NCBI RefSeq assembly: GCF_014054525.1
Contig: NZ_CP059564.1
Location: 2,366,357 to 2,430,356 of the forward strand
Direction of reading: 5' to 3'
DNA length: 64,000 nt
Source: Alysiella filiformis
GTDB lineage: Bacteria; Pseudomonadota; Gammaproteobacteria; Burkholderiales; Neisseriaceae
A program made the position numbers and the translations under genes. Below the pieces are notes generated by a model that saw only the letters and a program-made list of their open reading frames with translations, did no database searches and was not told the origin of the DNA. Of the stretch, positions 10,212-19,528 are shown in pieces. Positions within the stretch are counted from its first letter, which is position 1, and each line of letters starts with the position of its first letter.

Positions 10212-10408
10212 TGTCTCCCAATTTCGCACCTGTGTTCGCAAGATTGCAAGCGATTCAGATGATGAATACAGGTTCTTTACTTTGTGTGTCTGCATTCTAA
10301 CCCAATGCGCGGCAAAATGCTGCCCGAAAATCATCATTTTGCACAGCAAAAAACAATGTGGCACAATAACCGCCTTTTGTTTTTCAGGCAGCCTGAAACG
10401 GTTTTTTC

Positions 10409-11863
10409 ATGCACAAACTTTTACCGATTATCCACACCCTGTCCAAATTGAGTTTGCTGTTTGCCATTTTGACCCTGTTTCCCACCTTGGTTTCATTCAT
10501 TTATCAAGACAGCGCATTCATGGCATTTGGCGAAACTGCCTTGGCGACCACTTTGGTATCGGGCATATTGTGGTGGCTCACGCGGCGGTATCAGCGAGAA
10601 TTGCGTCCGCGCGATGGTTATACCATGGTGGTGTTGTTGTGGTTGGGATTTGCCACCGTTGCCGCCATGCCGTTTTATTTGCATTTTGACGACATGAGTT
10701 TCACCAACGCCTTTTTTGAAGCCATGAGCGGACTGACCACCACAGGCGCAACCGTCATCAATGGCTTGGATACACTTGCACCGTCTTTGAATTTTTGGCG
10801 GCACATGCTTAATTGGTTGGGCGGCATGGGGATTATTGTGCTGGCGGTGGCGATTTTGCCGATTTTGGGCGTGGGCGGTACGGAACTGTTCAAAGCCGAA
10901 ATCCCTGGCATGGAAAAAGACAACAAAATCGCCCCACGCATTTCCCAAACGGCAAAACGTTTGTGGTTGATTTACCTTGCTTTTACCATTTTAACGTGCT
11001 TGGCATTGCGCGTGGCGGGCATGAATTGGTTTGATGCGGTGTGCCATGCCATGTCGGTGTTTGCCTTGGGCGGCTTTTCCACCCACGACAGCAGCATTGC
11101 CCATTTCAATTCGGTGGCGATTGAAGCCGTGATTATGTTGGCAACCATTGCTGGCGGCATCAATTTTGCCAACCATTTTGCCGCCTTGCGCCAAAAAAGC
11201 CTGTGGCACTATTGGCGTGATGAAGAATGCCGCATTATGCTTTTGTTGCTTTCAGGCAGCATTGTGGTGTGCAGCCTGTATTTGGCATACAAAGGTTTTT
11301 ACACTTTGGGCGAAGCGTTTCGTTATGTCAGTTTCAATTACGTTTCCATTGGTTTGGCGAGCGGTTTTGCCAATGCCGATTTTGCCTCATGGCCGTTAAT
11401 CGTGTCGTTGTGGATGTTTTTTTTGAGCAATGTTTTGGCAAACACAGGCTCAATGGGCGGTGGGATTAAATTGGCGCGGGTCATTGCCTTGGCAAAATTT
11501 TCCTTGCGCGAAACGACCTTATTGCTGCACCCCAATGCCGTCCGCACCGTCAAAGTAAACGGGCGCAGTTTGAGCGAACGCATTACCATGGCGATTATGG
11601 CGTTCATTTTTGTTTATTTCATGACGGTGGTGGTGTTCACATTTGCCTTGATGATGTCGGGCTTGGATTTGATTACCGCGCTCACGGCGGTGGTGGCGTG
11701 CATCACCAACGCGGGGCCGGGTTTAGGTTCGGTAGGGCCCAGCCAAAATTATGCCAGTTTGAGCGATGTGCAAAAATGGCTGTGTGTGGTGGTTATGCTG
11801 TTGGGGCGATTGGAAATTTTTACCGTATTCATTTTGTTTACGCCAAGCTATTGGAAAAAATGA
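10409..11863 (+). CDS. trkH: Trk-type potassium uptake protein, TrkH family
   Basis: Potassium-translocating membrane subunit of a Trk system, 484 residues, hydrophobic throughout. The four pore-loop selectivity segments are visible: GLTTTGAT (about residue 109), FALGGFSTHD (about 221), NTGSMGGG (about 347) and NAGPGLGSVG (about 431), each contributing the conserved glycine. The partner regulatory NAD-binding protein TrkA is not encoded nearby. A weak promoter-like TTGCAC (10339) and CACAAT (10362) lie upstream with 17-bp spacing. Monocistronic by position. Confidence 0.92.
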   Translation: MHKLLPIIHTLSKLSLLFAILTLFPTLVSFIYQDSAFMAFGETALATTLVSGILWWLTRRYQRELRPRDGYTMVVLLWLGFATVAAMPFYLHFDDMSFTNAFFEAMSGLTTTGATVINGLDTLAPSLNFWRHMLNWLGGMGIIVLAVAILPILGVGGTELFKAEIPGMEKDNKIAPRISQTAKRLWLIYLAFTILTCLALRVAGMNWFDAVCHAMSVFALGGFSTHDSSIAHFNSVAIEAVIMLATIAGGINFANHFAALRQKSLWHYWRDEECRIMLLLLSGSIVVCSLYLAYKGFYTLGEAFRYVSFNYVSIGLASGFANADFASWPLIVSLWMFFLSNVLANTGSMGGGIKLARVIALAKFSLRETTLLLHPNAVRTVKVNGRSLSERITMAIMAFIFVYFMTVVVFTFALMMSGLDLITALTAVVACITNAGPGLGSVGPSQNYASLSDVQKWLCVVVMLLGRLEIFTVFILFTPSYWKK

Positions 11864-11918
11864 AAAATGGCAGCCTGAAAATGTTTCAGGCTGCCTGTTT
11901 TGGTGTGAGTAATCTTTT

Positions 11919-12422
11919 TTATGATGAAATTTTCGTAACCATTTCCACCCACACTTCATCGGGCGAACCTGCGTTGTTTACCACAAAACCCAACTCATCG
12001 CTTTCAAGTGGCTGCAAAATGGCAAGTTGCGAATCCACCATATTGGCTTTCATGTAATGCCCTTTGCGTGCTGCCATGCGTTCGCGGTTTACCTCAACAG
12101 GAGGCGACAGATGAATAAAATGCACTTCGCCCAACGCACCGCGCAAAATGTCCCGATACGCTTTTTTCAAAGCCGAGCAAGTTACCACGCTGTGTGCTGC
12201 ACCATTTTCGGCTTGCTGGCTCATCCAATCGCGCAAATTCGCCAACCATGGGGCGCGGTCATCATCGTTGAGCGGAATGCCTGCGCCCATTTTGTCGCGG
12301 TTGGCTTGGGTGTGGAAATCATCGCCTTCTGCGTATTGGCAATTCAAATGTTGCTGCAATTTTTGCGCGATGGTGGTTTTGCCACAACCGCAAATACCCA
12401 TAATCACATAATGTTTTGTCAT
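11919..12422 (-). CDS. gntK: Gluconokinase
   Basis: 167-residue kinase phosphorylating gluconate to 6-phosphogluconate. P-loop GICGCGKTT at residues 9-17, then CQYAEGDDFH, DDDRAPWL and SALKKAYRD, all typical of the gluconate kinase family. It is immediately downstream of the gluconate permease gene on the same strand (43-bp gap holding an uptake sequence), so the two form an uptake-and-activation operon feeding the pentose phosphate or Entner-Doudoroff routes. No GntR regulator lies beside it. Confidence 0.93.
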   Translation of the reverse strand: MTKHYVIMGICGCGKTTIAQKLQQHLNCQYAEGDDFHTQANRDKMGAGIPLNDDDRAPWLANLRDWMSQQAENGAAHSVVTCSALKKAYRDILRGALGEVHFIHLSPPVEVNRERMAARKGHYMKANMVDSQLAILQPLESDELGFVVNNAGSPDEVWVEMVTKISS

Positions 12423-12465
12423 GATTTTTCCTTTATGCCATTTTCAGGCTGCCTGAAATGTCAAA

Positions 12466-13854
12466 TCAACCCAAAATAAACACCGCCAATGCCGACAACG
12501 CAAAACCCACTACCGCAATCAGGGTTTGATTGACCGTCCACGTTTTCAACGTGGTGGCTTCGTCCATGTTCAACAATCTGCCCACCAACCAAAAACCCGA
12601 ATCGTTCACATGGCTGGCTGCCACCGAACCTGCTGCCGTTGCCAAAACAACACCTGCCAACTGCCAATCATTAAAACCCGCACTGGCTACGGCTGGCGAC
12701 ATCAAAGCGGCAGCTGTCATCAATGCCACAGTTGCCGAACCTTGTGCAATCCGCAACACCACCGCCACCAAAAAACATGCCAACAACACAGGTATGCCCA
12801 AATCCCCCATTGTATCTGCCAAAGCTTTACCGATGCCCGAAGCGCGTAATACGCCACCAAACATACCGCCTGCGCCCGTAATCAAAATCACCGAGCAAAC
12901 AGGCGCAAGTGTGCCGTCCAGCGTTTTTTCCAACGCACTGCCTGAAACACCGCGTTTGCTGCCCAAGAAATACATCGCTGCCAACACCGAAATCAACAAA
13001 GCCACAGGTGTTGAACCCATCATACGCAAAAATTGCACCCATTCCGCTTTACCGTCCACCCATTTGGCGGAGCTTGCCATGTGCAAACCCGTGTTCATGA
13101 AAATCAAAAACATGGGGATTAACATCAATGCAATCACCAAACTTGCGCTGGCTGGTGCTTGGGGTTGGTCGTCATCTTGTTTGCCGCCCGCCACCAAATC
13201 GGGTACAGAAATGGGGAATTTTTTGTCAGCCGTCAAACCCCACCAATAGCCACTCACAAGCCAAGTCAGCAATGCCACAGGCAAGCCCAAAATCAGCACA
13301 TAGCCCACGTTCGCGCCCAACAATTCCGTTGCTGCAATCGCCCCTGGGTGCGGTGGCAAGAAAACGTGCATCACCGAAAATGCGCCAATGGACGGCAAAG
13401 CATACGCCAACACATTTGCATTCATGCGTCTTGCGGTGGCAAACACAATCGGCAACATCACAATCAAACCTGCATCAAAAAATATCGGAAAACCAAACAG
13501 TAAAGAAGCCACCCCCAAAGCCAAAGGTGCACGTTTTTCGCCAAATCTGCGTATCATCGCATCTGCCAACGATTGTGCGCCGCCCGATGTTTCCACCAAA
13601 CGCCCCAACATCGCGCCCAATCCCACCAACAGCGCCACACCACCCAAAGTGCCGCCAAAGTTTTTCACCAAAACATCATTAACCAATGCACCATAAGGTA
13701 AACCCGTGGCGATTGCCGTGAGCAAACTCACCACAATCAGTGTGAGCAGCGCGTGTATCCGCAATTTGATAATCATGAATAAAATCAATAAAATTGCGCC
13801 AGCCGCAATGCCCAATAATGAACCTGCGCTTAAAGTCTGTGTCCAGCCGTCCAT
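12466..13854 (-). CDS. gntT: Gluconate:H+ symporter, GntP family
   Basis: 462-residue polytopic permease. The family pattern is clear: an N-terminal helix pair with LLGIAAGAILLILFMII, the LGAMLGRLVETSGGAQ segment, LFGFPIFFDAGLIVMLP, then FLPPHPGAIAATELLGANVG, and the C-terminal SAGFNDWQLAGVV and ASHVNDSGFWLVGRLLN motifs. Pairs with gntK downstream. The member could transport a related sugar acid, but adjacency to gluconokinase favours gluconate. gntT is a functional label; the paralogue identity (gntP/gntT/gntU) cannot be fixed here. Confidence 0.88.
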   Translation of the reverse strand: MDGWTQTLSAGSLLGIAAGAILLILFMIIKLRIHALLTLIVVSLLTAIATGLPYGALVNDVLVKNFGGTLGGVALLVGLGAMLGRLVETSGGAQSLADAMIRRFGEKRAPLALGVASLLFGFPIFFDAGLIVMLPIVFATARRMNANVLAYALPSIGAFSVMHVFLPPHPGAIAATELLGANVGYVLILGLPVALLTWLVSGYWWGLTADKKFPISVPDLVAGGKQDDDQPQAPASASLVIALMLIPMFLIFMNTGLHMASSAKWVDGKAEWVQFLRMMGSTPVALLISVLAAMYFLGSKRGVSGSALEKTLDGTLAPVCSVILITGAGGMFGGVLRASGIGKALADTMGDLGIPVLLACFLVAVVLRIAQGSATVALMTAAALMSPAVASAGFNDWQLAGVVLATAAGSVAASHVNDSGFWLVGRLLNMDEATTLKTWTVNQTLIAVVGFALSALAVFILG

Positions 13855-14225
13855 GTTTTTTCCTTGATGAAATGAAAACAGAAGTCGTGATTATGCCACC
13901 AAATACCCCCAAGTTTACACTTTTTAACATCATTTTTTCATACAAAAAAGCCGTTGCCAAATCGCAACAATGTTTACAATAAAAGCATTTCAGGCAGCCT
14001 GAAAACCCCTTTGTATTTATCCAAAACGGCATTTTTGGGCTTTTCAGACAGCCTAAAAAATGTTGCCAAAGGTAAGCTGCTGTTTACAAAAAACTTACAC
14101 GCCACGACACACCCATTTCAAAATCAAATTCATTACAAAACAACATTTTAAATCTGTCAAGACTGTTCAGGCTGCCTGAAAAAACGTATGATTGCCCCCA
14201 TTAAATTTGCTTTTGGAAGACGATT
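13855..14225. other. Divergent intergenic region between gntT and nrdA
   Basis: 371 bp without a gene. It is AT-rich and carries full uptake sequences near 13990 and 14167 and a degenerate one near 14045. Promoters for both divergent genes must lie here, but I see no convincing -35/-10 pair and no recognisable NrdR box pair. Confidence 0.5.
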
Positions 14226-16502
14226 ATGAACACCAGCACACTCAAAGTAACCAAACGAGACGGACGTTTGGAAGCCATCAATTTGGACAAAATTCACCGC
14301 GTATTAGACTGGGCGGCAGAAGGTTTGAACCATGTTTCCGTGTCGCAGGTGGAAATGAAATCGCATATCCAGTTTTACAACGGCATTCACACCAAAGACA
14401 TTCACGAAACCATCATCAAATCCGCCGCCGATTTGATTTCAGAAGACACACCCGATTATCAATATTTGGCAGCGCGTTTGGCGATTTTCCATTTGCGCAA
14501 AATCGCTTACGGCGAATACGAACCGCCCCATTTGTACGACCACGTTGTCAAAATGACCCAAATGGGCAAATACGACCCCCACATTTTGCAAGACTACGAC
14601 CGCACCGAATTTGACCAACTCAACGACCACATCGTTCACGACCGCGATTTGAACTTTTCCTACGCCGCCGTCAAACAATTAGAAGGCAAATACTTGGTGC
14701 AAAACCGCGTTACCAAACAAATTTACGAAAGCCCACAGTTTTTGTACATTTTGGTGGCAATGTGCCTGTTTGCCAAATACCCCAAAGCCACACGCTTGGA
14801 TTATGTGAAACGCTTTTATGACGCGGTATCGCAATTCAAAATTTCCCTGCCCACGCCGATTATGTCGGGCGTGCGTACCCCCACGCGCCAATTCAGCTCA
14901 TGCGTCTTGATTGAATGTGATGACAGCTTGGATTCCATCAACGCCACCACATCTTCTATCGTGAAATACGTTTCACAACGCGCAGGCATTGGCATCAACG
15001 CAGGGCGCATTCGCGGCTTGGGCAGCGAAATTCGCGGTGGCGAAGCGCAGCATACAGGCTGCATTCCCTTTTTCAAAATGTTTCAGGCAGCCGTCAAATC
15101 CTGCTCGCAAGGCGGTGTACGCGGCGGTGCGGCAACCTTGTTCTACCCACTTTGGCACATTGAAGCCGAAAGCCTGCTGGTGTTGAAAAACAATCGCGGT
15201 GTGGAAGACAACCGCGTGCGCCATTTGGATTATGGCGTGCAAATCAACAAATTGATGTACACCCGTTTGATTAAAAATCAAGATATTACCCTATTTTCGC
15301 CCAACGAAGTCGCAGGTTTGTACGAAGCCTTTTTTGCCGACCAAGACGAATTTGAACGCCTCTACACCCAATACGAAAACGACCCCAATATCCGCAAACG
15401 CACCCTGCCTGCTGCCGATTTGTTCTCCATGCTCATGCAAGAACGCGCAGGCACAGGGCGGATTTACATTCAAAACGTGGACCATTGCAACACGCACAGC
15501 CCCTTTGACCCCAAAGTTGCGCCCGTACGCCAATCCAATTTGTGCTTGGAAATTGCCTTGCCCACCAAGCCTTTAAACAACATTAACGATGAAAATGGCG
15601 AAATTGCCTTGTGTACCTTGTCCGCCTTCAATTTGGGCGCGATTGAAGATTTGGGCGAATTTGAACCATTGGCAGATTTGGTGGTTCGCGCTTTGGACGC
15701 GCTGTTGGATTACCAAGATTACCCCGTTCAGGCAGCCTACCACGCCACCATGAACCGCCGCACCTTGGGCGTGGGCGTGATTAACTATGCCTATTATTTG
15801 GCAAAAAATGGCGTGAAATACAGCGATGACAGCGCAATCGGCTTGACCCACCGCACCTTTGAAGCCATGCAATATCATCTGCTCAAAGCGTCCGTAAATT
15901 TGGCAAAAGAATACGGCAAATGCCCCCTGTTCCACGAAACCACCTATTCACAAGGCATTTTGCCCATTGACAGCTACAAAACCGATTTGGACAAATTCTG
16001 CACCGAACCCCTGCATTGCGATTGGGAAAGTTTACGCACCGATATTGTGAAATATGGTTTACGCAACAGCACCTTAACCGCACTCATGCCCAGCGAAACC
16101 AGCTCACAAATCGCCAATGCCACCAACGGCATTGAGCCACCGCGCGGCTTGGTATCCATCAAAGCCTCCAAAGACGGCATTTTGAAACAGGTTGTGCCCG
16201 AATTTGACCGTTTGCGCGGACAATACGAAACCTTGTGGCAAATGGGTGGCAACGATGGCTACCTGAAACTGGTGGGCGTCATGCAAAAATTCATCGACCA
16301 AGCCATTTCAGCCAATACCAGCTACGACCCCAAACGCTTTGAAGGCGGCAAAGTGCCAATGAATCAAATGTTGAAAGATTTGTTGTCAGCATACAAATAC
16401 GGTTTAAAAACATTGTATTACCACAACACGCGAGACGGCGCGGACGATACCCAAACCGATTTGCAAGATGATGGTTGCGTGGGCGGTTCGTGTAAAATTT
16501 GA
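14226..16502 (+). CDS. nrdA: Ribonucleoside-diphosphate reductase class Ia, alpha subunit
   Basis: 758-residue catalytic subunit making deoxyribonucleotides. An N-terminal ATP-cone (VTKRDGRLEAINLDKIHRV) provides allosteric overall-activity control. Active-site residues are visible: the cysteine in SSCVLIECDD (about 225), NLCLEI with catalytic Asn/Cys/Glu (about 437-441), the second redox cysteine in LCTLSAFNLG (about 462), and the shuttle cysteines in the tail CVGGSCKI (751 and 756). The radical-bearing small subunit gene nrdB does not follow; an uptake sequence begins right after the stop and a repeat element comes next. Confidence 0.96.
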   Translation: MNTSTLKVTKRDGRLEAINLDKIHRVLDWAAEGLNHVSVSQVEMKSHIQFYNGIHTKDIHETIIKSAADLISEDTPDYQYLAARLAIFHLRKIAYGEYEPPHLYDHVVKMTQMGKYDPHILQDYDRTEFDQLNDHIVHDRDLNFSYAAVKQLEGKYLVQNRVTKQIYESPQFLYILVAMCLFAKYPKATRLDYVKRFYDAVSQFKISLPTPIMSGVRTPTRQFSSCVLIECDDSLDSINATTSSIVKYVSQRAGIGINAGRIRGLGSEIRGGEAQHTGCIPFFKMFQAAVKSCSQGGVRGGAATLFYPLWHIEAESLLVLKNNRGVEDNRVRHLDYGVQINKLMYTRLIKNQDITLFSPNEVAGLYEAFFADQDEFERLYTQYENDPNIRKRTLPAADLFSMLMQERAGTGRIYIQNVDHCNTHSPFDPKVAPVRQSNLCLEIALPTKPLNNINDENGEIALCTLSAFNLGAIEDLGEFEPLADLVVRALDALLDYQDYPVQAAYHATMNRRTLGVGVINYAYYLAKNGVKYSDDSAIGLTHRTFEAMQYHLLKASVNLAKEYGKCPLFHETTYSQGILPIDSYKTDLDKFCTEPLHCDWESLRTDIVKYGLRNSTLTALMPSETSSQIANATNGIEPPRGLVSIKASKDGILKQVVPEFDRLRGQYETLWQMGGNDGYLKLVGVMQKFIDQAISANTSYDPKRFEGGKVPMNQMLKDLLSAYKYGLKTLYYHNTRDGADDTQTDLQDDGCVGGSCKI

Positions 16503-16519
16503 TTTCAGGCAGCCTGAAA
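16503..16519. repeat. DNA uptake sequence (representative copy)
   Basis: TTTCAGGCAGCCTGAAA, a 17-bp near-palindrome containing the uptake 12-mer in both orientations. Dozens of copies punctuate the window, mostly between genes, for example near 905, 1508, 6307, 9632, 12446, 14167, 22380, 28943, 31147, 36300, 42730, 52047, 55422 and 59033. Inverted pairs of copies form hairpins after several genes. One-sided copies (for example 7708, 8478, 24311) favour AGGCTGCCTGAA. Confidence 0.9.
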
Positions 16520-16520
16520 T

Positions 16521-16638
16521 GGCGTAAGGGCGGATTTCATATCCGCCCTTTTTTCCAATTATTGACAAAATTGAAATTATCTAAAAGAAAAAAGGGGCAG
16601 ATATGAAATCTGTCCCTACAAACCAAGTCTTACAAAGG
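16521..16638. repeat. Inverted-repeat element, family A copy 2
   Basis: Left-truncated copy of the element at 6160-6303: it keeps the two palindromic cores (AGGGCGGATTTCATATCC and GGGGCAGATATGAAATC) and the right end GTCTTACAAAGG, but lacks the CCTTTGCAAAAC left end. It fills the gap between convergent nrdA and the cytochrome gene. Confidence 0.7.
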
Positions 16639-16657
16639 TTTCAGGCTGCCTGAAAAA

Positions 16658-17179
16658 TCACTTGCGCGGACCTGCCATGCGATTGATGATTTTCTCGCCA
16701 CGAATTTGGTGGGCAATGGCAAACAAAATGTGTCCACCAGCCAACGCAAACAACACCCAAGCCGCTTCGCCATGCAATGCGCCACCCAGTTTGTTCATCC
16801 ATTCAATTTTTTCAGGGGCGGCAGGCAAAAGCGTGATACCGAAAATGCTCAAATCGCCACGCGCACTGCCATATTGACGCAGCAAACCCACCAAAGGTAC
16901 CAATATCATCAAAAAATACAATGCGCCATGCCCCAATTTAACCAAAATATTGCCAGCAGTAGGGCGATTGTGGCGATTTTTGATTGCCCAAATCACGCGC
17001 ACCACCACCAAAATCATCAGCAAAAACCCCATGGCTTTGTGGTAATTCATCAGGCTGAAATATTCTTCGTTCATGTTCCAAGCCACTGCGGTGCCAAGCA
17101 TAAATGTGAAACACAATGCCATTAACCAATGTAAAGCGCGGCTGATTGTGCCGTAATATTGGGCGTTATCCGATTTCAT
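16658..17179 (-). CDS. Cytochrome b561 family protein
   Basis: 173-residue four-helix di-haem membrane protein. Helices correspond to ALHWLMALCFTFMLGTAVAW, YHKAMGFLLMILVVVRVIW, a central LGHGALYFLMILVPLVGLL and WVLFALAGGHILFAIAHQI. Conserved histidines for haem ligation occur in each (for example H17, H45, H94-region and H150-region). Such proteins shuttle electrons between quinol and periplasmic acceptors or, as in CybB, oxidise superoxide. Convergent with nrdA; the promoter must lie in the AT-rich stretch 17180-17260. Confidence 0.85.
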   Translation of the reverse strand: MKSDNAQYYGTISRALHWLMALCFTFMLGTAVAWNMNEEYFSLMNYHKAMGFLLMILVVVRVIWAIKNRHNRPTAGNILVKLGHGALYFLMILVPLVGLLRQYGSARGDLSIFGITLLPAAPEKIEWMNKLGGALHGEAAWVLFALAGGHILFAIAHQIRGEKIINRMAGPRK

Positions 17180-17268
17180 GATGAGGGTTCCTTGTGAATT
17201 TTATTGATAAAAAATAATTAATTATACGCATTTGTGTGTAAAGAAAATGAGCTTAAATTGTAAAAGAC

Positions 17269-17296
17269 TTGAAATTTTCCAACAAACCTTTATAAT
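17269..17296 (+). promoter_or_regulatory. Promoter of the 4.5S RNA gene
   Basis: TTGAAA (17269-17274) and a perfect TATAAT (17291-17296) with a 16-bp spacer, placing the transcription start a few bases before the RNA. Confidence 0.8.
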
Positions 17297-17305
17297 GCAA
17301 AGTAA

Positions 17306-17403
17306 GTAGCGGGTTGCCTCGCATGGCGATTTTGGGCAACGGGTCAGGGGCGGAAGTCAGCAGCCCACCTGAAAAAGCCAGTGCCGAGATTACAGCTCGC
17401 TAC
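17306..17403 (+). ncRNA. ffs: Signal recognition particle 4.5S RNA
   Basis: RNA component of the bacterial SRP, which with Ffh targets membrane proteins to the translocon. The conserved apical domain is directly readable: GGTCAGGGGCGGAAG then CAGCAGCCCA around 17342-17366, matching the Ffh-binding symmetric and asymmetric loops. The ends GTAGCG (17306-17311) and CGCTAC (17398-17403) close the long hairpin, giving a length of about 98 nt, normal for the short bacterial form. A strong promoter lies directly upstream. Confidence 0.9.
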
Positions 17404-17465
17404 CCCCATTTTTAAAGCAATTTTTGCTTAAACATGATGATTTCCTTTTTTTGGTTGATATTATG

Positions 17466-17498
17466 AAATCCTGTTTCTTGAATTGGAAACAGGATTTT
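17466..17498. terminator. Hairpin terminator after the 4.5S RNA region
   Basis: AAATCCTGTTTC and GAAACAGGATTT form a 12-bp stem with an eight-base loop, followed by T-rich sequence. Confidence 0.65.
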
Positions 17499-17718
17499 GT
17501 TTATTGGGCAGCCCGAACCGCTCCACATTCGCCAGCTTAAAGCCAGATTGGCTCGTTTGGAGGCTTTGAAAGTGTTGTTATCATTGCACCAAATGATTGC
17601 GGCTTTGGAACAAAATATTGCCGACTCGCAAAACGATGAAAGCGGCAAACAACCTGAAAAGGGCTGTTTAATGGGTATGAATGGGTCAAGTTTGGGTAGA
17701 TATTGCCATTTTTATTGA
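17497..17718 (+). CDS. Possible small or relic ORF of unknown function
   Basis: An open frame of 73 codons starting with TTG. Residues 8-45 (from PLHIRQLKARLARLEALK) read as an amphipathic Leu/Ala/Gln-rich helix, more protein-like than random, but there is no ribosome binding site (a terminator hairpin overlaps the start) and no family I recognise. It could be the remnant of a longer gene. Low confidence that it is expressed. Confidence 0.2.
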   Translation: MFIGQPEPLHIRQLKARLARLEALKVLLSLHQMIAALEQNIADSQNDESGKQPEKGCLMGMNGSSLGRYCHFY

Positions 17719-17751
17719 AAACCCCAAAGCAGTTGCATTGCTTTGGGGTTT
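17719..17751. terminator. Hairpin terminator-like inverted repeat
   Basis: Perfect 13-bp arms AAACCCCAAAGCA / TGCTTTGGGGTTT around a seven-base loop. Confidence 0.6.
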
Positions 17752-17799
17752 CACAAAGGCTTCAGGCTGAAAAATGCCATGTATGGATAACATAGCTAT

Positions 17800-17830
17800 G
17801 CGTAGGTCGGCTCTCCGAGCCGACCTACGC
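17800..17830. repeat. Perfect intergenic palindrome, GCGTAGGTCGGCTC arms
   Basis: 14-bp perfect arms around a TCC loop. The rest of 17832-18102 holds more short repeats: GTGGGCAACAAGTTGCCCAC (about 17968), an uptake sequence near 18000 and GTGGGTGCAAGCACCCACC (about 18044), the last shared with 62559-62697. No gene is apparent in this stretch. Confidence 0.6.
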
Positions 17831-18102
17831 TTGCTTGTTGCCCACGCGGTGTGTGTTTTGCCATCAATTTGATTTTGATATTCCACTGACCCAAAGCTCT
17901 GTTTCAGGTAGCCTAAAATCAAATATTTCACGTTAAAACATGGATTTGTGGTGCATTATCAAACCGCGTGGGCAACAAGTTGCCCACCCACTCTTGCTTT
18001 CAGGCTGCCTGAAAAACAAAATGTGGTTTAGGGATAAAATGCGTGGGTGCAAGCACCCACCCTACGCTTGCTTGTGGAGGCAAGTACCCATCCTATGCTT
18101 GC

Positions 18103-19524
18103 TCATTTTTTACCTAGTTGCTCAATAACCTTACCCAAAATCTCGGGGACTTTATCAGTTTCGTTTTCTTTATCGTTATTGCCAGTTTGTGAATCAGGTG
18201 GCTGCATAGAAATGAGACTATCTCTAATTTGTGTAAAAGTATCTACAACATATTTTGATGAGTCTTCGTCTGTGGATAAACTAGCTGCAACATGTTGTGA
18301 AGCTTCTAATAATCCGCTGAATACTTCTGTACGATACTTCATATTTGAAAAATATCGTATTTCACTTAACAAAGCCTTCTGATGCCTAAGTAACATTGTA
18401 GCAAGTAAGATTAATGTAATAACCGGAAATGTATAAAAGGCAATATGCCAATTATTATCTGGAAAATCTTTCGTTATCCATAAGTAAATTGGTATTACCA
18501 TAAGTAAGAAAAAATTAATAATAATGACTACTTTTGCCATCATCCCAAATTCTTTTGCAGATTTACTACTATTATCTAAATGTGTTGTAATATTTGCTAA
18601 CGATTCAGATAACGAGTCCTTTGCTTTGTCAATATTGTAGTGAGTATCAAATCTATGTTGTGCTCTTGCTAATTCATATTCAGTATCAGCGAGTTTTTTC
18701 TCTAATTCTTTTTTAGATTCAGGATTATCATTATTTTCTAATTTTTCTTTTAGCTCTGAAATTTCATCTTGATGTTGTTGAATATCGCGAGCATGTTCAA
18801 GTATTTTTTCTGATAAACCAATATTTTCATAAAAAGTTGCTCCTTTACTATAAGTACCTCTTAAATCTGTACTGGTTAAATTTGCATGACTAAAGTCAGC
18901 ACGTCTCAAATATGAGCCACGCAAATCAGCATTACTCAAATCAGCATACTTTAAGTCAGCTCCGCGTAAATCTGCACCTTTTAAACTCGCCTTTTGTAAA
19001 TTTGCATACTGGAGGTGTGAACCTGTAAAATCAGCCTGTATAAGAATAGATTCAGCAAGTACTGCTTTAGTTAAATTTGCTCTTATTAATTTTGATTTTC
19101 TTAAATCACTTCTACTTAAATTAATTCCTGTTAAATTGTAATTTTGAAAATCAAGATTCCTTAAAATGAGATTCGATAAATTAGCAGGTTTTCCTTCCTT
19201 ATTTTGGCTTTCTACCCATTTTTCATGTTGTCCTAAAATATTGTCAAGGTCTTCTTGCGTTAAAGAATTATCACTATTAATATTACTAATCTCGTTATTA
19301 GCATCGTTTTGACTTGAAATTCTATTTTTAATCGTTAAATCATATTTCTCAACAGCATCTAAATTATTATTGGATTTTTCATTACCATTTAAAGAATCAC
19401 CCGAATTTATACTATTATCTTTAATTTCTTGTTTTATTGATTTATTCTCATCATCTAAGTTTGTACTACCTTCAGAGTGTCCCTCCACTAGAATACTCTT
19501 TTTATCTTTAGTATCATCTTTCAT
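18103..19524 (-). CDS. Pentapeptide-repeat protein with coiled coil and two membrane helices
   Basis: 473 residues, function unknown. Order: disordered Asn/Ser/Asp-rich N-terminus (1-85); a segment LTQEDLDNILGQHEKW then EGKPANLSNLIL of the type that often precedes pentapeptide repeats; pentapeptide repeats A(D/N)LxX at about 114-230 (for example LKGADLRGADLKYADLSNAD), expected to form a right-handed quadrilateral helix; a charged coiled coil (238-300); two hydrophobic helices (about 331-350 and 360-378); and a soluble tail. Strikingly low GC and different codon use from its neighbours suggest horizontal transfer. It starts only 4 bp after the uvrA stop, and its GGAGG ribosome site lies within the last uvrA codons, so it is probably co-transcribed. 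Confidence 0.8.
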   Translation of the reverse strand: MKDDTKDKKSILVEGHSEGSTNLDDENKSIKQEIKDNSINSGDSLNGNEKSNNNLDAVEKYDLTIKNRISSQNDANNEISNINSDNSLTQEDLDNILGQHEKWVESQNKEGKPANLSNLILRNLDFQNYNLTGINLSRSDLRKSKLIRANLTKAVLAESILIQADFTGSHLQYANLQKASLKGADLRGADLKYADLSNADLRGSYLRRADFSHANLTSTDLRGTYSKGATFYENIGLSEKILEHARDIQQHQDEISELKEKLENNDNPESKKELEKKLADTEYELARAQHRFDTHYNIDKAKDSLSESLANITTHLDNSSKSAKEFGMMAKVVIIINFFLLMVIPIYLWITKDFPDNNWHIAFYTFPVITLILLATMLLRHQKALLSEIRYFSNMKYRTEVFSGLLEASQHVAASLSTDEDSSKYVVDTFTQIRDSLISMQPPDSQTGNNDKENETDKVPEILGKVIEQLGKK

Positions 19525-19528
19525 GATG

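Noticed and set aside
9705-10364. Longer form of the membrane protein starting at 10364
   Set aside because: The extra 51 residues are hydrophilic and unlike a membrane-protein start, whereas GGGAG is well placed before the ATG at 10211.
8237-10436. TTATCCACA at 8237-8245 and 10428-10436 as DnaA boxes of a replication origin
   Set aside because: Only two isolated perfect matches, both inside coding sequence (ccoI and trkH); no clustering, no dnaA nearby. The rpmH region also shows no DnaA-box cluster.
17412-17648. Minus-strand frame of 78 codons opposite the small ORF after 4.5S RNA
   Set aside because: No ribosome site or protein-like pattern; it covers terminator hairpins.
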